64,000 nt of DNA from Shimia sp051201625 (GCF_051201625.1 NZ_CP179203.1:124001-188000); one strand, 5' to 3'. Positions 36,067 through 45,603 are shown, counted from the first letter of the stretch. Numbers and translations are program-made. The notes: generated by a model not told the origin, from the sequence alone.

Positions 36067-37197
36067 ATGGCTGGTGCGAGCAAAGACTGGCGTGCAATAA
36101 TCGGTTCATCGTCAATTATGTCTTTGGCATTGCTTGGAGATGCTTTTCTTTATGCCGTCTTACCAGCCTACGCCGCTGAGTTTGGTCTCACACTTCCTTG
36201 GGTGGGCGTCATGCTTTCAGCAAACCGCTTTATTCGCGTTTTTGCTTATGGGGCCATAGCGCGGCTGACGCGTGCCGTAGGTGTTCGAAATATGTGCATT
36301 GTTGCAGCGGTCGGCGCAACTTCGTCGACCGCGCTTTATGGGTTTGGCCAAGGGCCTGCGATAATTCTAACTGCGCGAATTCTTTGGGGTTTAACCTATG
36401 GCATTCTTGTTTTGGCAACACTTTCATATGCAGTTGAATACCGAACTGGCGTGGGGGCACGCGTCGGTGTTGGCCAAGCCATTCAGAGAATCGGTCCTAT
36501 TTTAGCATTATTGGGAGGGGCATGGCTGACAGGTGTCATTGGGCCCAATTCGGTTTTTATTCTTCTTGCCATCCCAACGTCTTTGACGATTTTGATTGCA
36601 CTATCCCTCCCAAAAGAGAAAACCAGGGCCGTTAAACGCAGTCGGTCAACGTCATTGATGCGTCCGAAACCGATTGATATTCTATTCTTTTTGCAAGGTT
36701 ATGGTGTCGATGGGGTCTTTGCGATTTCTATCACATTGATCCTTGCGCGAGAGATCTCCCTGCAAGACGCTGTGATGGGGGGAAGTGCACTGCTCGCAAT
36801 GCGACACTTCGGTGAGGCGATTGCTGCGCCCCTGTTTGGGTGGATCGCGGACCGTTTTGGAGCGCGAAGAGTGTTTATTGTAGCCGAAACTCTGACCATC
36901 ATCGGGTTTGCGGCCATGGCGGTCGGTTTTACCATTTTTGGCGCGATCGTGCTGCTAATTTTCCGAGGCGCCCTCGCTTCGCTGGGTCCCGCCGTCATTA
37001 CGCAATCGCTTTCACTGGCAGAAGACGCCATCGGTCCGCTCGCTAGGATGCAAGCTTGGCGCGATTTTGGTGCCGCCTGTGGACCCTTAATAACAGGTTT
37101 TTTGCTTGCATTCATTTCAGCTGAAGTCCAGCTAGGTGCAGTTGCATTGGCTGTTGCGGGCGGCGTTGGTTATTGGATCTTCACTTTAAAAGCATGA
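36067..37197 (+). CDS. MFS transporter
   Basis: A 376-residue major facilitator with about 12 hydrophobic segments. Recognisable blocks are LLGDAFLYAVLPAYAAEFGL in segment 1, AIARLTRAVGVRNM in the first cytoplasmic loop, LWGLTYGILVLATLSYAVEY around segments 4-5, and GWIADRFGARRVFIVAET in the middle-to-second-half loop. The substrate is unknown. Start ATG 36067 (MAGASKDW) is used. A TTG four codons earlier is less likely. It is separate from the neighbouring genes on both sides. Confidence 0.88.
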   Translation: MAGASKDWRAIIGSSSIMSLALLGDAFLYAVLPAYAAEFGLTLPWVGVMLSANRFIRVFAYGAIARLTRAVGVRNMCIVAAVGATSSTALYGFGQGPAIILTARILWGLTYGILVLATLSYAVEYRTGVGARVGVGQAIQRIGPILALLGGAWLTGVIGPNSVFILLAIPTSLTILIALSLPKEKTRAVKRSRSTSLMRPKPIDILFFLQGYGVDGVFAISITLILAREISLQDAVMGGSALLAMRHFGEAIAAPLFGWIADRFGARRVFIVAETLTIIGFAAMAVGFTIFGAIVLLIFRGALASLGPAVITQSLSLAEDAIGPLARMQAWRDFGAACGPLITGFLLAFISAEVQLGAVALAVAGGVGYWIFTLKA

Positions 37198-37677
37198 AAC
37201 AGGATATATGCTTTAGGACGCATAGTATGAGGCTCTGTATATAACCTTTTTAACTTTCAAAGTTAATGTTTTGTCGCTATTACATTGGCCAAACCCTAAA
37301 CATTTTAAATACAAAATAGGTTAAGATTTAATATATAAACTCTAAAAGATACGGTTATGAGAAAGATCTATTCTTGTAACTGGTTATTAAAATTAAAATG
37401 AATATAAACGCTTTAAAATATTATCAATTTAAAAGCTACTTTGATTGAAAAGTATGTAGGCAAATTCAAATTTTTTTATATAAAGTAAATCATATATGAT
37501 AATTCTATTATTAGGTAATATGTATACCTAAGAATATGTTCTTGTATGTGTTTGAGATTTAAATATGCCGTAGTGTTGTCTAAGCCACTCTTTTAATGTG
37601 AATTTTTGCCTTTCATTTTTGTCACTAGCATATCAACCTGAGACTGCGAAAATTTTTTAGGTCAAGGGAATCTTAGA
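37198..37677. promoter_or_regulatory. Very A+T-rich leader upstream of the secreted repeat protein
   Basis: A 480-base stretch with no gene and much higher A+T content than any neighbour. It contains a perfect palindrome ATCATATATGAT at 37489-37500 and an inverted repeat TAGGTA-N7-TACCTA at 37512-37530. Such tracts often bind xenogeneic silencers or MucR/Ros-type regulators; that is an inference. It presumably holds the promoter of the 37678 gene. Confidence 0.55.
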
Positions 37678-39477
37678 ATGGCAACTGATGTAAATGATAA
37701 TAATACTGAATTTGGATTAAATAACGATATATTATCCGAAAATAGAGTTAATACTGATAATGATCGGCTATCAAATAATGAAGTCTTATCGGGTAACGTG
37801 GCTGGTTCGAATAACGAAGCTGGCAACGATAACACTCTTTCCTCCGGCAATTCAGAAGACACTGGCAATACTGTCGGGTCTGATAACTCTGTCGCATGGG
37901 GAAATGCTGAGCTAAGTGGTAATGAACTGGGGTCAAATAACACTATTGATGATGCCAGAGACGTTCGCTCAGGAAATATGAATCGCTCAGACAACACCAA
38001 TAGCGACGTCGATATTTCAGGATCTAACAACGAAGACTCTCTGAACGTGAATATCGATACGTCTGATGTTTCATCGGACGTTTCAGCTACAGTATCTGGC
38101 GTGGACGAACTGCTCAATGCAGTAGATAGCGAAGTAGATATTAGCGACATCGAACTGGACGTAAACACTCTTTCGGGAGCTGGAAACGACGTTCAGATGG
38201 TGGGTGGAAACGCTAATTCTGCAACTGACAACGACGACGTGAAAGAAGTCTATGCCGAAGTCGATGGATATGATCAGTCAGTTTCTTCAGCAAGCAGCGA
38301 TGCAGTCGCAAATGATGGATTGACTGGCACCATTGGTGGCGACATGGCCGGTGCTGCAGATGCAGACGGCTCAACCGGTGTTTTCTCCGACATCACTGGT
38401 GATGCGAGTATTGTGGTCGAGAATGGTGCTATCTCGAGTAGTGGCGCAGCAGCAGATGGAGTTCGTCAGCAAGTTTCATCGGGCAGTGCAACCATGATTA
38501 ATGAAGCTTCAACTGAAGCAACAGGTGGTGATGACAGCATTGACGTTGCCGGTGACACAATCAATGACGGGGATAAGTCTCAGAGCGTTGCAGGCTTGGA
38601 CGATATTGACACAACCAACACAGAAGCGTTGAATGGCAATGATTACGGTTCTGAAAACTCTTTCGGAGTTGCCAACGAAGTTGCTTCTGGCAACCAAGTT
38701 GCTTCGGAAAATGTAAGCAGCAGTGGTAACGAAGTTCTTAGCGACAACACTGTTGACTCTGACAACATCGAAAATGCTGACAATACCGAATGGTCTGGAA
38801 ATACCTATGATGCAGCCAATTTAGACGTCTCAGACAACGAAACCTTAAGTGGAAATTCGGCGTCGTCAGATACGAACATAGGGTCAGATAATTCGGTTCG
38901 TTCTGGCAACGAAACAAGCTCAGAAGATATCAATGGATCGTTCAACTCGGCGGAAGCAAACATCCAGTGGGATGGTTCATCGTCAGACAGCACGGACATG
39001 TCTCTTGATGCGGATATTTCGAACCTGATTAGCGCAAACGACGCTGATGTTGATATCGGTGATTTGTCAATCGATTACGGTCGCCTCTCTGGCAGCGGTA
39101 ATGACATGGCGTTCGACATCGACCAAGTGAATGAGCTTACCGATAATGACAACATTAACGACATAGGCTTGGACGTAGGTCACTTTGATCAGTCAGTGTC
39201 CTCGTCATCCGACGATGCAACGGTCGATGATGGTATGAATGGTGGCTTTGGTCAGGAAATGTATGCCGGGGAAGGCCAGTCAGGACTAATGACGGATATT
39301 CTTGGTGACGCGTCCTTCGGTGTAAGCAATGAGGCGATCACATCGTCCACCGCTTCCGCACAAGGCATTACCCAGACAGTCAACGCCGGTGGCAATACCT
39401 TGGCGAACTCTTTGTCACAATCCACCGTCGGTGGCGACAGTTCGATCTCACAGGTTGGCGACGAAATTTTTGCTTGA
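37678..39477 (+). CDS. Acidic Asn/Asp/Ser-rich duplicated repeat protein, putative type I secretion substrate
   Basis: A 599-residue, very acidic protein with no signal peptide, no evident Cys and almost no Lys or Arg. Residues 17-88 are twelve uninterrupted hexapeptides ending in Asn (for example DILSEN, EVLSGN, TVGSDN). Residues 334-393 are ten more (EVASGN, EVLSDN, ETLSGN). The whole protein is two copies of a module about 305 residues long: DQSVSSASSDAVANDG at 38272 recurs as DQSVSSSSDDATVDDG exactly 915 bases later. Each module ends in a GGD/GDxI segment. There are no RTX nonapeptides. The genes that follow encode a T1SS exporter and adaptor, so it is probably the exported product. A beta-solenoid surface or matrix protein is inferred. 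Confidence 0.75.
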   Translation: MATDVNDNNTEFGLNNDILSENRVNTDNDRLSNNEVLSGNVAGSNNEAGNDNTLSSGNSEDTGNTVGSDNSVAWGNAELSGNELGSNNTIDDARDVRSGNMNRSDNTNSDVDISGSNNEDSLNVNIDTSDVSSDVSATVSGVDELLNAVDSEVDISDIELDVNTLSGAGNDVQMVGGNANSATDNDDVKEVYAEVDGYDQSVSSASSDAVANDGLTGTIGGDMAGAADADGSTGVFSDITGDASIVVENGAISSSGAAADGVRQQVSSGSATMINEASTEATGGDDSIDVAGDTINDGDKSQSVAGLDDIDTTNTEALNGNDYGSENSFGVANEVASGNQVASENVSSSGNEVLSDNTVDSDNIENADNTEWSGNTYDAANLDVSDNETLSGNSASSDTNIGSDNSVRSGNETSSEDINGSFNSAEANIQWDGSSSDSTDMSLDADISNLISANDADVDIGDLSIDYGRLSGSGNDMAFDIDQVNELTDNDNINDIGLDVGHFDQSVSSSSDDATVDDGMNGGFGQEMYAGEGQSGLMTDILGDASFGVSNEAITSSTASAQGITQTVNAGGNTLANSLSQSTVGGDSSISQVGDEIFA

Positions 39478-39497
39478 TCAGCAAATTACAAACTATT

Positions 39498-39522
39498 CCA
39501 AAGGCCGGCTCTCGGCCTTTGG
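39498..39522 (+). terminator. Intercistronic hairpin between the two repeat-protein genes
   Basis: CCAAAGGCCG pairs with CGGCCTTTGG around the loop GCTCT, 20 bases after the stop at 39477. No T-run follows. It may terminate part of the transcripts or protect the 3' end of the upstream message, giving more of the exported protein than of the export machinery. Confidence 0.65.
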
Positions 39523-41274
39523 ATGCTTGATGTCACCTTCAACGGGTTGTGTGTGAAGATGGATTTAGACTCAGTTGATACTGACGTTCGCAGATCTCTA
39601 GGTCTGATGCACCTTTTTGAACTTGTGGCACAGCTGAGACTTAAAGTGTTCCCAGGGCGGGCGGAAACCCCGCAATTAACATCTGAAGGCGACGCTTTTT
39701 TTGAGACTGAGAATTTTGTGGAGCAAATATCGCCCCCAACGCTGAGTGCGCCGCCTCCGACGGAACCGATAGTGAAATTGATGGACGTCGCGTCCCAGAC
39801 TCGCTCCACTGACCTGCCTAGCCGGATGCAGGAAACTACGCCTGTATTCAAACAGTCTTCCGCCCAATTGCAATCACAGACAGTGGTTGAAAAGTCTGGA
39901 GCGACCATCCAATCAAACTCTCAATTTACAAATGAAGAATTACAGCCTCTGGCTGACATTGAGGCAGAACTTGAGTTCACCTCCTCCGGACAGCGGTTTT
40001 TCGATGTCACTCAAATTAATCTGCTGAATGACAGAGATGGTGTGGATGCTGATGATGTTGACCCTGAAGGCTTGGAAGATTTGTTTGCATTAGCTGGGGT
40101 CGCGGAAATGTATTTGGATGGGTCACTCGAACCAAATTCACAAGTGATTGAGGTCAGTTCAGGTTATGCGCCTTTGGGGGATGCCGTCGATCAGGACGCA
40201 TCAAATTTGATGTTAAATCAGACTTTAACCTATAGTGATGACGTTGGGATTGGGACACTAGTTGTTATGGGTGATGCTCATTTGGCAACGAGTATTGCTC
40301 AGATTAATCTGGCAACCAGCGAGACTGCATCCGGAGGTACGTTTCTAACTGAAACTGCACTATCGAATTCCATCGTAGAATTTTCAGGTTACGAAAATGA
40401 TGTGCGCGCCCAAGACTCGAGTGATCGCAATCCGGTGGAACTCAAACTTGAGATTATCGATGGGGATTTCCTTCACGTTGACATAATCAGGCAACTGCAG
40501 GCCGTTGATGACCGTGACACATATGCGTCAGTAATGGGCAGGAACACTCAGGTCGAAGGTAATCGCACGGTCAATGAAACATACCTCGACTCTGATGTCG
40601 AGACAGCGGAACTCCTGATTGTTGCAGGTGATTATATTTCCGTCCGCTCCGTTACGCAGGTCAATCTTATGGATGCCTCATCGCCCGAAGCGGGAAGTTT
40701 GCACAGTCTGGGTAACGAAGTACAAATATGGGGCGATGCGCAGGTAGATTTCGCTCCAGTAACCAAGGAACTTCAAGAAGTTGCAGACAGCGCTTTCAGC
40801 GCGTCTGGCTGGACTTCGCCTGACCTGTGCAGGTTTGATCATGACCAAGATGGTGTTGTGGAAGCTCTGTACGTTACTGGCAATTACTACAATGTTAAAT
40901 CTATTGAACAAAAAAATGCTCTAGCGGATCGTGACGTACGCCTTGCTGATATTGCAAGTGCCGTCTCAATCGATACTACGGCAAATGTAAATACGGACCT
41001 GTCAAACGCTGAAGCCAGTGGTAACCGGCTCGGAAATTTGGCGGTAATCGACTCAGTCACCCCAAATGCTTTGGAAAGCTTCATCGGTGGGGATGTTTAC
41101 AACACAGAGCATCTTCTCAACATTGATTTATTAGTCCGACGCGATAGTGCGCGACCCGAGAGCGGCAGTAAAACTGATTTACCGATCGGCAGAGAAATCG
41201 AGGATTTCTCTGAGCTCTTTGTAAGTGGTGGGGCAATGGAAAGTCCCTTCGACAGTTCTGGCGCAATTTTTTAG
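39523..41274 (+). CDS. Repeat protein of the type I secretion locus, function unknown
   Basis: A protein of 583 residues (or 571 from ATG 39559, which may be the better start because 39523 abuts the hairpin). After a Pro/Ser/Thr-rich N-terminal third come six units of about 60-80 residues, each with a GD or GN, an aromatic, then I-x-Q-x-N-x-L and D-x-D: FFDVTQINLLNDRDG (about 40000), TSIAQINLATSE (40290), HVDIIRQLQAVDDRD (40470), YISVRSVTQVNLMD (40635), YYNVKSIEQKNALADRD (40880), TEHLLNIDLLVRRD (41105). No signal peptide is seen. Acidic. I recognise no named domain. Its position between the first substrate and the exporter suggests a second substrate or accessory factor. Confidence 0.7.
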   Translation: MLDVTFNGLCVKMDLDSVDTDVRRSLGLMHLFELVAQLRLKVFPGRAETPQLTSEGDAFFETENFVEQISPPTLSAPPPTEPIVKLMDVASQTRSTDLPSRMQETTPVFKQSSAQLQSQTVVEKSGATIQSNSQFTNEELQPLADIEAELEFTSSGQRFFDVTQINLLNDRDGVDADDVDPEGLEDLFALAGVAEMYLDGSLEPNSQVIEVSSGYAPLGDAVDQDASNLMLNQTLTYSDDVGIGTLVVMGDAHLATSIAQINLATSETASGGTFLTETALSNSIVEFSGYENDVRAQDSSDRNPVELKLEIIDGDFLHVDIIRQLQAVDDRDTYASVMGRNTQVEGNRTVNETYLDSDVETAELLIVAGDYISVRSVTQVNLMDASSPEAGSLHSLGNEVQIWGDAQVDFAPVTKELQEVADSAFSASGWTSPDLCRFDHDQDGVVEALYVTGNYYNVKSIEQKNALADRDVRLADIASAVSIDTTANVNTDLSNAEASGNRLGNLAVIDSVTPNALESFIGGDVYNTEHLLNIDLLVRRDSARPESGSKTDLPIGREIEDFSELFVSGGAMESPFDSSGAIF

Positions 41275-41288
41275 CAATTTTTTAGAGA

Positions 41289-43104
41289 GTGGCTGTGACA
41301 AAAAGTACAAAAATTACTGAAGCTAAGCGCCGAAGCGCTGAAGCCGCCTTGGACCTGAGAGCGGCTTTAAGCCGTGCTATTCGTGGCTTGAGAGCAGGCT
41401 TGGCGCAGCTACTGTTATTTTCTGTGACGCTGAACGTCCTCGCTCTGGCAACTCCACTTTACCTATTTCAGATATCTGACCGGGTCCTGACAAGTCGTAG
41501 CAAGGATACTTTGGTCATGTTAACGATGATCGTAGTGCTTGCTTTGGTTGCGTATGCCATGCTTGATACACTTCGCCGACGAATGATGCTGCGAATGGCA
41601 ATGCGGTTAGAAACAGACCTTGCTGCACCTGTCCTCGCATCGGCGACGCAATCGGCCACTACGGGTTCGCCACAAGACCTACAAATTGTGAATGATTTGG
41701 CCCAACTTCGCGGCTTTTTAACCTCTGCCACATTGACAACTATGCTAGATGCTCCTCTTACACCGCTGTTCTTTGTCGCCGTATTTTGTGTTCATCCTGA
41801 CCTCGGTTGGATCATTGCTGTTGCCGCAGCGCTTACACTTCTCCTCGCTCTGTGGAACCAACGTGCGACACGCGTTGATTTTGCAGAGGCTGGTTTTGCT
41901 GGAGGTCGTGCGGCAGGGTATCTCGATGCAATTGGCCGAACGGCGCCGGCAATCGGTGCGATGGGTATGTCGCCCGAAACGATACGTCTTTGGGGTAATG
42001 AAACCGCCATTGGTCTGGCAAGATTAGTTCGCGCACAAGATAAAAATAATATCATCAGTGGCATCTCAAAATTTCTGCGGATGCTAGTTCAGGTTGGGAT
42101 TTTGGGGTGGGGTGCGCACCTTGCACTTTCTGGCGAATTGACTGGTGGGATGATTATAGCAGCCTCAATGATTTCGGGGAGGGCATTGGCACCTTTGGAA
42201 GGAGCAATTGACGGTTGGCGCTCGTTTGTTTTGGCTCAATCTGCCTACGGGCGGATCGTTCGAACTCCTTACGACCTCACCGTTAAATGTTGCGCGACTG
42301 CGGCAGCCATCTCCTGAAGGTTGGATTGAACTGAGTCGTGTGCTTTACGCGCCGCCCCCAACCAAACGAGTTCTTTTAAACGGTGTCAGCTTTGTTCTGC
42401 AGCCTGGTGAATCTCTTGCCGTACTTGGCAACTCAGGTGCTGGGAAAACAACACTGGCAAAAATGCTAATTGGCGCGATACAGCCGACCGCGGGTGAGGT
42501 TCGTATTTCTGGTGTAGAACTGCGACACTGGGATCCGGCGCAATTTGGCGAGGCCATCGGTTACCTACCTCAGGAAACGCAATTATTTCCTGCCTCCGTT
42601 AAGGCAAACATTTCGCGTTTGAGATCTGATGCGCTTGATAAGGATATCGTTGCTGCGGCCAAATTTGCAGGGGTACACGAAATGATCACTCGTCTGCCTC
42701 AAGGCTATGAAACCATCCTCGGACCCGACGGCGCACCGTTATCTGGCGGTCAAAGGCAGAGATTAGGACTTGCACGCGCTTTCTATGGTAACCCTGTCTT
42801 TGTGGTTCTTGATGAGCCCAATGCCAATCTTGATGGCGTAGGCGAGGAAGCTCTTGCTCAAACTTTGGAGAAGGCGCGTGTAGCAGGTGTGACAGTTATA
42901 ACTATAACTCAGCGCCATACTCTTTTGAGGCAAGTGGACAAAGTACTGGCAATGGATGAAGGGCGTGCAGTTGCATTCGGCGCACGCGACGAGATTTTGA
43001 CCAAACTTTTTGGTGCCGAAAAAGCACGGGCTTTACTTCAAAACGCGCCAGCCCGAGGACCGCACACTGGAACAGGGAAATCTGATGTCAAACCTACCCC
43101 ATGA
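41289..43104 (+). pseudogene. Type I secretion ABC exporter (PrtD-like), split by a frameshift
   Basis: The first frame (GTG at 41289 to TGA 42315-42317) encodes the membrane domain: LNVLALATPLYLFQISDRVL at the start, MLDAPLTPLFFVAVFCVHPD, and FVLAQSAYGRIVR. The continuation LLTTSPLNVARLRQPSPEG and the nucleotide domain lie in the +1 frame to 43104: Walker A LGNSGAGKTT, Q-loop YLPQETQLFPASVKANI, signature LSGGQRQRLGLARAF, Walker B FVVLDEPNANLD. The frame changes between 42255 and 42268. Joined, the protein would have about 600 residues, normal for PrtD. No slippery heptamer is evident, so a true mutation or a sequencing error is likelier than programmed shifting. Confidence 0.85.
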
Positions 43105-44419
43105 CAATTTGTGGACGGGTAAAGTCCCTCGAGAAACTGGGCGAAGCGCGAAATCTGCTGTGATCGTAGTTGTCGTAACACTTATAGGATTTGGTTACTG
43201 GGCAACTCATGCGATGATTGACAGCGCTTCTGTTGCTCAGGGCAATTTCATTGCCACGGGTAAGAATCGAGTCATTCAGCATTTGAGTGGTGGCACGATT
43301 TCACAGTTAAATGTGAGCGTGGGGAAAAAAATTGAAGTGGGTGACGTCTTACTCCGCCTCGACACAAGTGATGCCGCAGCTGAATTGGATGCAATTTCTC
43401 TGCGTGCGCACTCACTCCTAGTGAAGCGAGAACGGCTTAAAGCAGAAATTAGCGAAGTTGAAATATTTAAGCCTTCAGCTGAAATGCCGCTTGGAATTTG
43501 GCAAGAAAAGGAGAAAAATTCCGCAACTCAAGTTCAGGTTGCTTTGTTTAATGTGAGAAAAAGGGCCGTTGAAACAGAGTTGGGAATTCTCTCCAGAGGT
43601 GTGAGTGCTTTCCAAGAGCACCTTGAGGGATTACGCCATCAACAGGCGTCGAGTGAGGAGCAACTGCGGTTGTTACGTGTCGATATCTCAGCTCAAAAAA
43701 AGCTGGTGGATAAAGGTTACGCTCGGCGGCCCGAGTTGCTGGCAATGCGTCGTTCAGAGTTTGGACTTGAGGGTGAGATTGCCCGCATTCGATCGCAAAT
43801 CGCTGATGGTCTAGAGCGCATATCTAGAGGCGAACTTTTGGTCAGCAAAGCAAGTAATCAGTACTTGCAAAGGTCTATCTCTGAATTGGAAAACGTTGAA
43901 AGGGACCTGCAAGATACACTGCATGATATGCACTATGCTGAACGGCAACTGGAGCGAATGACAGTTCGAGCGACCGAACCTGGAGAGGTAGTTAGCATTG
44001 AAGTGAACACGATGGGTGGCGTGGTCAAACCTGGAGCCAAAATTATGGAAATTTTGCCGGACAACGGAGACCTTGTAATTGAGGCCTATATTCGTCCGCA
44101 GGACATCGATGGAGTTAAACTTGGCCAAACTGCTCAAGTTAGGCTGACAGCGTTTAATCAGAGGACTACGCCGCTTGCAGATGGAGAGGTTATTTATGTT
44201 TCAGCAGACACTGTAGCCGACAAAAATCAATTTACAGGTGAGGACATCTATATTGCACACTTGGCGATTGAGCGCGAGTCGCTGCCTGATTTTGTAGCAG
44301 CCGCATTGTCGGCAGGAATGCCTGCAGAGGTTTACATAAAAACAGGACGGAGAACCTTCGCAGAATACATTATGCGTCCGCTGACCGACAGTATGACAAG
44401 AGCATTTAAAGAACAGTGA
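43085..44419 (+). CDS. HlyD-family periplasmic adaptor of type I secretion
   Basis: A 444-residue membrane fusion protein that links the ABC exporter to an outer-membrane TolC channel. It has a short cytoplasmic N-terminus, one membrane segment (SAVIVVVVTLIGFGYWA, residues about 24-40), a first lipoyl half (VIQHLSGGTISQLNVSVGKK), a long coiled coil, the second half AVRATEPGEVV-type sequence (TVRATEPGEVVSIEVNTMGG) and a C-terminal barrel. Start ATG 43085 overlaps the exporter gene by 20 bases. TolC is not encoded nearby and must come from elsewhere in the genome. Confidence 0.92.
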   Translation: MSNLPHDNLWTGKVPRETGRSAKSAVIVVVVTLIGFGYWATHAMIDSASVAQGNFIATGKNRVIQHLSGGTISQLNVSVGKKIEVGDVLLRLDTSDAAAELDAISLRAHSLLVKRERLKAEISEVEIFKPSAEMPLGIWQEKEKNSATQVQVALFNVRKRAVETELGILSRGVSAFQEHLEGLRHQQASSEEQLRLLRVDISAQKKLVDKGYARRPELLAMRRSEFGLEGEIARIRSQIADGLERISRGELLVSKASNQYLQRSISELENVERDLQDTLHDMHYAERQLERMTVRATEPGEVVSIEVNTMGGVVKPGAKIMEILPDNGDLVIEAYIRPQDIDGVKLGQTAQVRLTAFNQRTTPLADGEVIYVSADTVADKNQFTGEDIYIAHLAIERESLPDFVAAALSAGMPAEVYIKTGRRTFAEYIMRPLTDSMTRAFKEQ

Positions 44420-44770
44420 GTAACTTGATGTTGGACCCGTTCTTGAGGAATTTTCGGGCTAGTTTTAGCTCGTCATCAATCTGCGTCAACACCGCTTTGG
44501 ACTGTGGGTTAGGACCTAATAAAAACCTTCAACTTTGAAAGCTTCCCCCAAAGACTTTGAGTAGGTCTCCAGCGCTTTTGTCCGGAACGCCGTATTGTTT
44601 TAAAGTAGCAGAGTTCTTTCTAATGATTATAGCTGAACTTAAATTCCAATTCTGTTGATTTTGCTTAGAAAGTTCGAAATCCCAAAATCTTTTCTAAGAA
44701 ATGTGGGAGTTCTCACAAAAAAATATTGCATTTTACCACTAAAAACCACACCCTCTTTAAGGGGGGCGTG
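44420..44770. other. Intergenic region between the HlyD and DeoR genes
   Basis: About 350 bases. No gene recognised. The last part carries a strong G-run AAGGGGGGCGTG immediately before the DeoR start, acting as a ribosome site. No PhoB-box pair was recognised. Confidence 0.45.
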
Positions 44771-45571
44771 ATGGAAAGTAGCTTTGAAATTCGACGGAGG
44801 CGTCTGCGAAAACAAGATAGGCGTGAACAAATCCTTTTTGAATTAAAGTTGCAACCTCATGTGCGGGTGTCTGATATGGCAGAGCGGTTTGGCGTATCTA
44901 CAGAAACGGTGCGCCGTGATTTGGACCAACTGTCTGAGGATGGTCTTATCAGTCGCGCGCACGGAGGGGCGAGCTCTAGCCTTAAATACCCCGATTTTGA
45001 GCAACGAAGTTGCGATCGACTGGAAGAGCGGGAAGTCATTGGACGAAGCGCTGCGGCACTTGTCGAATCTGGTAACACCGTAATGATGGATAGTGGCTCA
45101 ACGATGGTTCAATTGGCGCGCTTCTTGGCCTATGCCGGGACGCCCTGTACTGTGATCACAAACAGCCTGGCAGTTGCGATGACTTTGGGACAAAGCGAAA
45201 ACGCTGAAGTCATTGTCTGCCCGGGCGACTATGTGGCGTCTGAGGCTGCGGTAGTTGGTACCGACACCATTGAATTTTTGGAACGTCACTATGTTGATCG
45301 TTGTCTGATCGGAGCACGTGGATTGAGCGAAGATGGTATTTCAGAAACCATACGCGGTTTTGCGGCAATTAAACGGGTGATGTTGAATAACTCGCGCCTT
45401 TCCCATCTGTTAATTGACAGTAACAAGTTTGACCAATCTGGCCTATCGCATGTTGGCAAGTTGAATGAATTGACTTCTATGGTTGCCGACACGATGCCAA
45501 AAGGAAGATTGGCTGAAGCGCTGAAGGTAGGTAACGTGGAGGTGATTGTCGCTGAGAAATTAGCGGCCTGA
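44771..45571 (+). CDS. DeoR-family transcriptional regulator
   Basis: A 266-residue DeoR-type repressor. The N-terminal helix-turn-helix is VRVSDMAERFGVSTETVRRD then LDQLSEDGLISRAHGGAS, the family signature. The C-terminal sugar-phosphate-isomerase-like domain shows VMMDSGSTMVQLARFL, VITNSLAVAMTL and DRCLIGARGLSEDGIS. Effectors in this family are usually phosphorylated compounds, in keeping with the phosphonate-type transporter downstream. A 16-base palindrome sits between it and phnD. Start 44771 follows a G-rich ribosome site. Confidence 0.92.
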   Translation: MESSFEIRRRRLRKQDRREQILFELKLQPHVRVSDMAERFGVSTETVRRDLDQLSEDGLISRAHGGASSSLKYPDFEQRSCDRLEEREVIGRSAAALVESGNTVMMDSGSTMVQLARFLAYAGTPCTVITNSLAVAMTLGQSENAEVIVCPGDYVASEAAVVGTDTIEFLERHYVDRCLIGARGLSEDGISETIRGFAAIKRVMLNNSRLSHLLIDSNKFDQSGLSHVGKLNELTSMVADTMPKGRLAEALKVGNVEVIVAEKLAA

Positions 45572-45603
45572 GACGCGGCCTGATTTGGGTCGCACAATAT
45601 CAA

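Noticed and set aside
37662..38168. Minus-strand open frame opposite the hexapeptide repeats
   Set aside because: Its Ser/Leu-rich repeats are the complement of the 18-base period in the plus-strand gene.
37678..39477. RTX toxin or left-handed acyltransferase-type hexapeptide protein
   Set aside because: No GGxGxDxUx nonapeptides are present, and the hexads end in Asn rather than following [LIV]-[GAED]-x2-[STAV]-x.
37678..39477. CRISPR array, suggested by regular repeats in the DNA
   Set aside because: The period is 18 bases of degenerate coding repeat without conserved repeats and unique spacers.
42255..42268. Programmed ribosomal frameshift in the exporter gene
   Set aside because: No slippery heptamer or downstream structure was seen, and the family does not use frameshifting.
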